From Dehalococcoidales bacterium (GTDB taxonomy: Bacteria > Chloroflexota > Dehalococcoidia > Dehalococcoidales > Fen-1064), in NCBI GenBank assembly GCA_028713395.1, contig JAQTOJ010000120.1, forward strand, positions 1-6,168: DNA of 6,168 nucleotides, in the 5' to 3' direction. A program made the translations under genes and the position numbers. Below the pieces are notes generated by a model that was not told the origin of the DNA, searched no databases, and worked only from the letters and a program-made list of their open reading frames with translations. This document shows positions 5,101 to 6,168 of the stretch, piece after piece. Position 1 is the first letter of the stretch. Every line of letters begins with the position of its first letter.

Positions 5101-6168
5101 ATGGCCGATATTTACGACTTGAACGACATCAGCAGTATCACCGGGTTAACCGAAAAAGAAGCAGAAAAGAAACTGGAGACTGATGGTTATAACGAAATCC
5201 CCTCGTCCAAAAAACGCGGGATATTTTCCATTGCCTTCAGCGTAATACGCGAACCCATGTTGCTGCTCCTGATCGCCAGCGGCATTATTTATATGGTGCT
5301 GGGAGATTTGCAGGAAGCCTTGATGTTAATGGGTTTTGTCTTTGTCATTATCGGCATCACCCTGTACCAGGAAAGAAAAACGGAAAGAGCTCTGGAAGCT
5401 TTACGCGATCTTTCAAGCCCAAGAGCCATGGTTATCCGGGAAGGCGTGGCAAAGCGTATTCCCGGGCGTGACGTCGTTGTCGGGGATATTTTGATCCTTT
5501 CCGAAGGCGACCGTGTACCCGCAGACGGGGTGGTTATGGACTGTAACAATCTGATGCTGGAGGAGTCTTTGCTCACCGGTGAATCCGTGCCGGTACACAA
5601 GATGGAATCACCGGAAACCAAAACAATGGAAAGACCCGGCGGTGATAATTCGCCTTACGTTTTTTCCGGGACGTTGGTGGTCGGCGGCACCTGTTTGGCA
5701 TATGTTTCCGCCACCGGCGTGAATACCGAATTCGGGAAAATCGGCAAGTCCTTACAGTCCATAGAACCTGAAGAAACGCTGCTGCAGGTAGAAACCCGCC
5801 GCATTGTAAGAAATTTGGCCATAATCGGGCTTGGTCTTTGTATTGTCATGGCCCTGGTATACGGTTTTACCAAAGGGGATTGGCTGGATGGTTTTCTGGC
5901 GAGTATCACCTTAGCCATGGCGATCTTACCGGAAGAATTTCCGGTGGTGTTGACGGTTTTTCTCGCCCTCGGCGCCTGGCGTATTTCACAGAATCAGGTG
6001 CTGACGCGCCGCATGCCGGCGATAGAAACATTGGGGTCGAACACGGTGCTTTGTGTGGATAAAACCGGCACATTGACTTTAAACAAGATGTCTGTTGCCA
6101 AAATCGCCGTAAAAGGGGAAGCGTTTACGGTTGATTTGCAATCTCAGCAATCTCCACCGGAAAAATTT
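5101..6168 (+). CDS. P-type cation-transporting ATPase, N-terminal part (runs off window)
   Basis: The open frame holds 356 codons and is cut by the window edge; family members are usually 800-900 residues. It is an inner-membrane pump that uses ATP through a phospho-aspartate. In order it shows a cation-ATPase N-terminal segment (about 10-40), membrane helices M1 (about 41-68) and M2 (73-90), and the actuator domain with GDRVPADG (136-143) and TGES (159-162). M3 (about 236-256) and M4 (262-291) with PEEFP (277-281) follow, then the phosphorylation motif DKTGTLT with Asp320. M4 has PEEFP instead of the PEGLP usual in Ca2+ pumps of the SERCA/PMCA type. The absence of a CPC motif in M4 or an N-terminal CxxC domain argues against a Cu/Zn/Cd (P1B) pump. 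The P2-like organisation suggests Ca2+, Mn2+, Na+ or Mg2+, but the substrate is undetermined. The gene follows a promoter and terminator that may control it by attenuation. Confidence 0.93.
   Translation, partial: MADIYDLNDISSITGLTEKEAEKKLETDGYNEIPSSKKRGIFSIAFSVIREPMLLLLIASGIIYMVLGDLQEALMLMGFVFVIIGITLYQERKTERALEALRDLSSPRAMVIREGVAKRIPGRDVVVGDILILSEGDRVPADGVVMDCNNLMLEESLLTGESVPVHKMESPETKTMERPGGDNSPYVFSGTLVVGGTCLAYVSATGVNTEFGKIGKSLQSIEPEETLLQVETRRIVRNLAIIGLGLCIVMALVYGFTKGDWLDGFLASITLAMAILPEEFPVVLTVFLALGAWRISQNQVLTRRMPAIETLGSNTVLCVDKTGTLTLNKMSVAKIAVKGEAFTVDLQSQQSPPEKF

Noticed and set aside
5289..5621. Minus-strand open frames within the ATPase gene
   Set aside because: They are shadows of a plus-strand frame that carries intact TGES, PEEFP and DKTGTLT motifs.

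Overview
The window looks like ordinary bacterial chromosome, about half G+C and densely packed. It has Shine-Dalgarno sites, sigma-70-type promoters and short intergenic gaps. gatC and gatA point to a bacterium that makes Gln-tRNA(Gln) and/or Asn-tRNA(Asn) by transamidation. The Lrp/AsnC regulator next to a class I/II aminotransferase resembles pairs I associate with Firmicutes such as Clostridia and with Bacillus alaR-alaT. A Clostridia-like or Chloroflexi-like anaerobe is therefore plausible, but the sequence alone does not fix the phylum.

From left to right, positions 7-2976 hold a tight four-gene operon on the minus strand. In transcription order it is an Lrp/AsnC regulator, a PLP aminotransferase, a 66-residue cysteine-rich protein, and a divergent PurM (AIR synthetase). 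The gaps are 14, 20 and 2 nt. An extended -10 promoter lies just upstream at 3006-3014, next to a tandem heptamer repeat. Positions 3085-4847 hold gatC-gatA, also on the minus strand, with an 11-nt gap and a TTG start for gatA. The gatC promoter is at 4875-4904 and an 18-bp near-palindrome covers its -35 region. No gatB is present, although downstream of gatA is its most common place.

The region between the divergent genes (4848-5100) carries the gatC promoter and operator-like palindrome. It also carries a near-consensus plus-strand promoter (TTGACA, 17 bp, TAGAAT) and, about 55 nt beyond the predicted start site, a strong intrinsic terminator with a 12-bp stem and seven Ts. Together these define a short transcript of about 90 nt. 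It is either a small RNA or an attenuated leader for the next gene. That gene, starting at 5101 on the plus strand, is the first 356 codons of a P-type cation-transporting ATPase with TGES, PEEFP and DKTGTLT motifs. It runs off the right edge.

I see no clear novel multi-gene system, mobile element, CRISPR array, tRNA or rRNA. The points most worth following are the short terminated transcript, the altered nucleotide-binding motif of PurM, and the small cysteine-rich protein that links the aminotransferase and purM genes.
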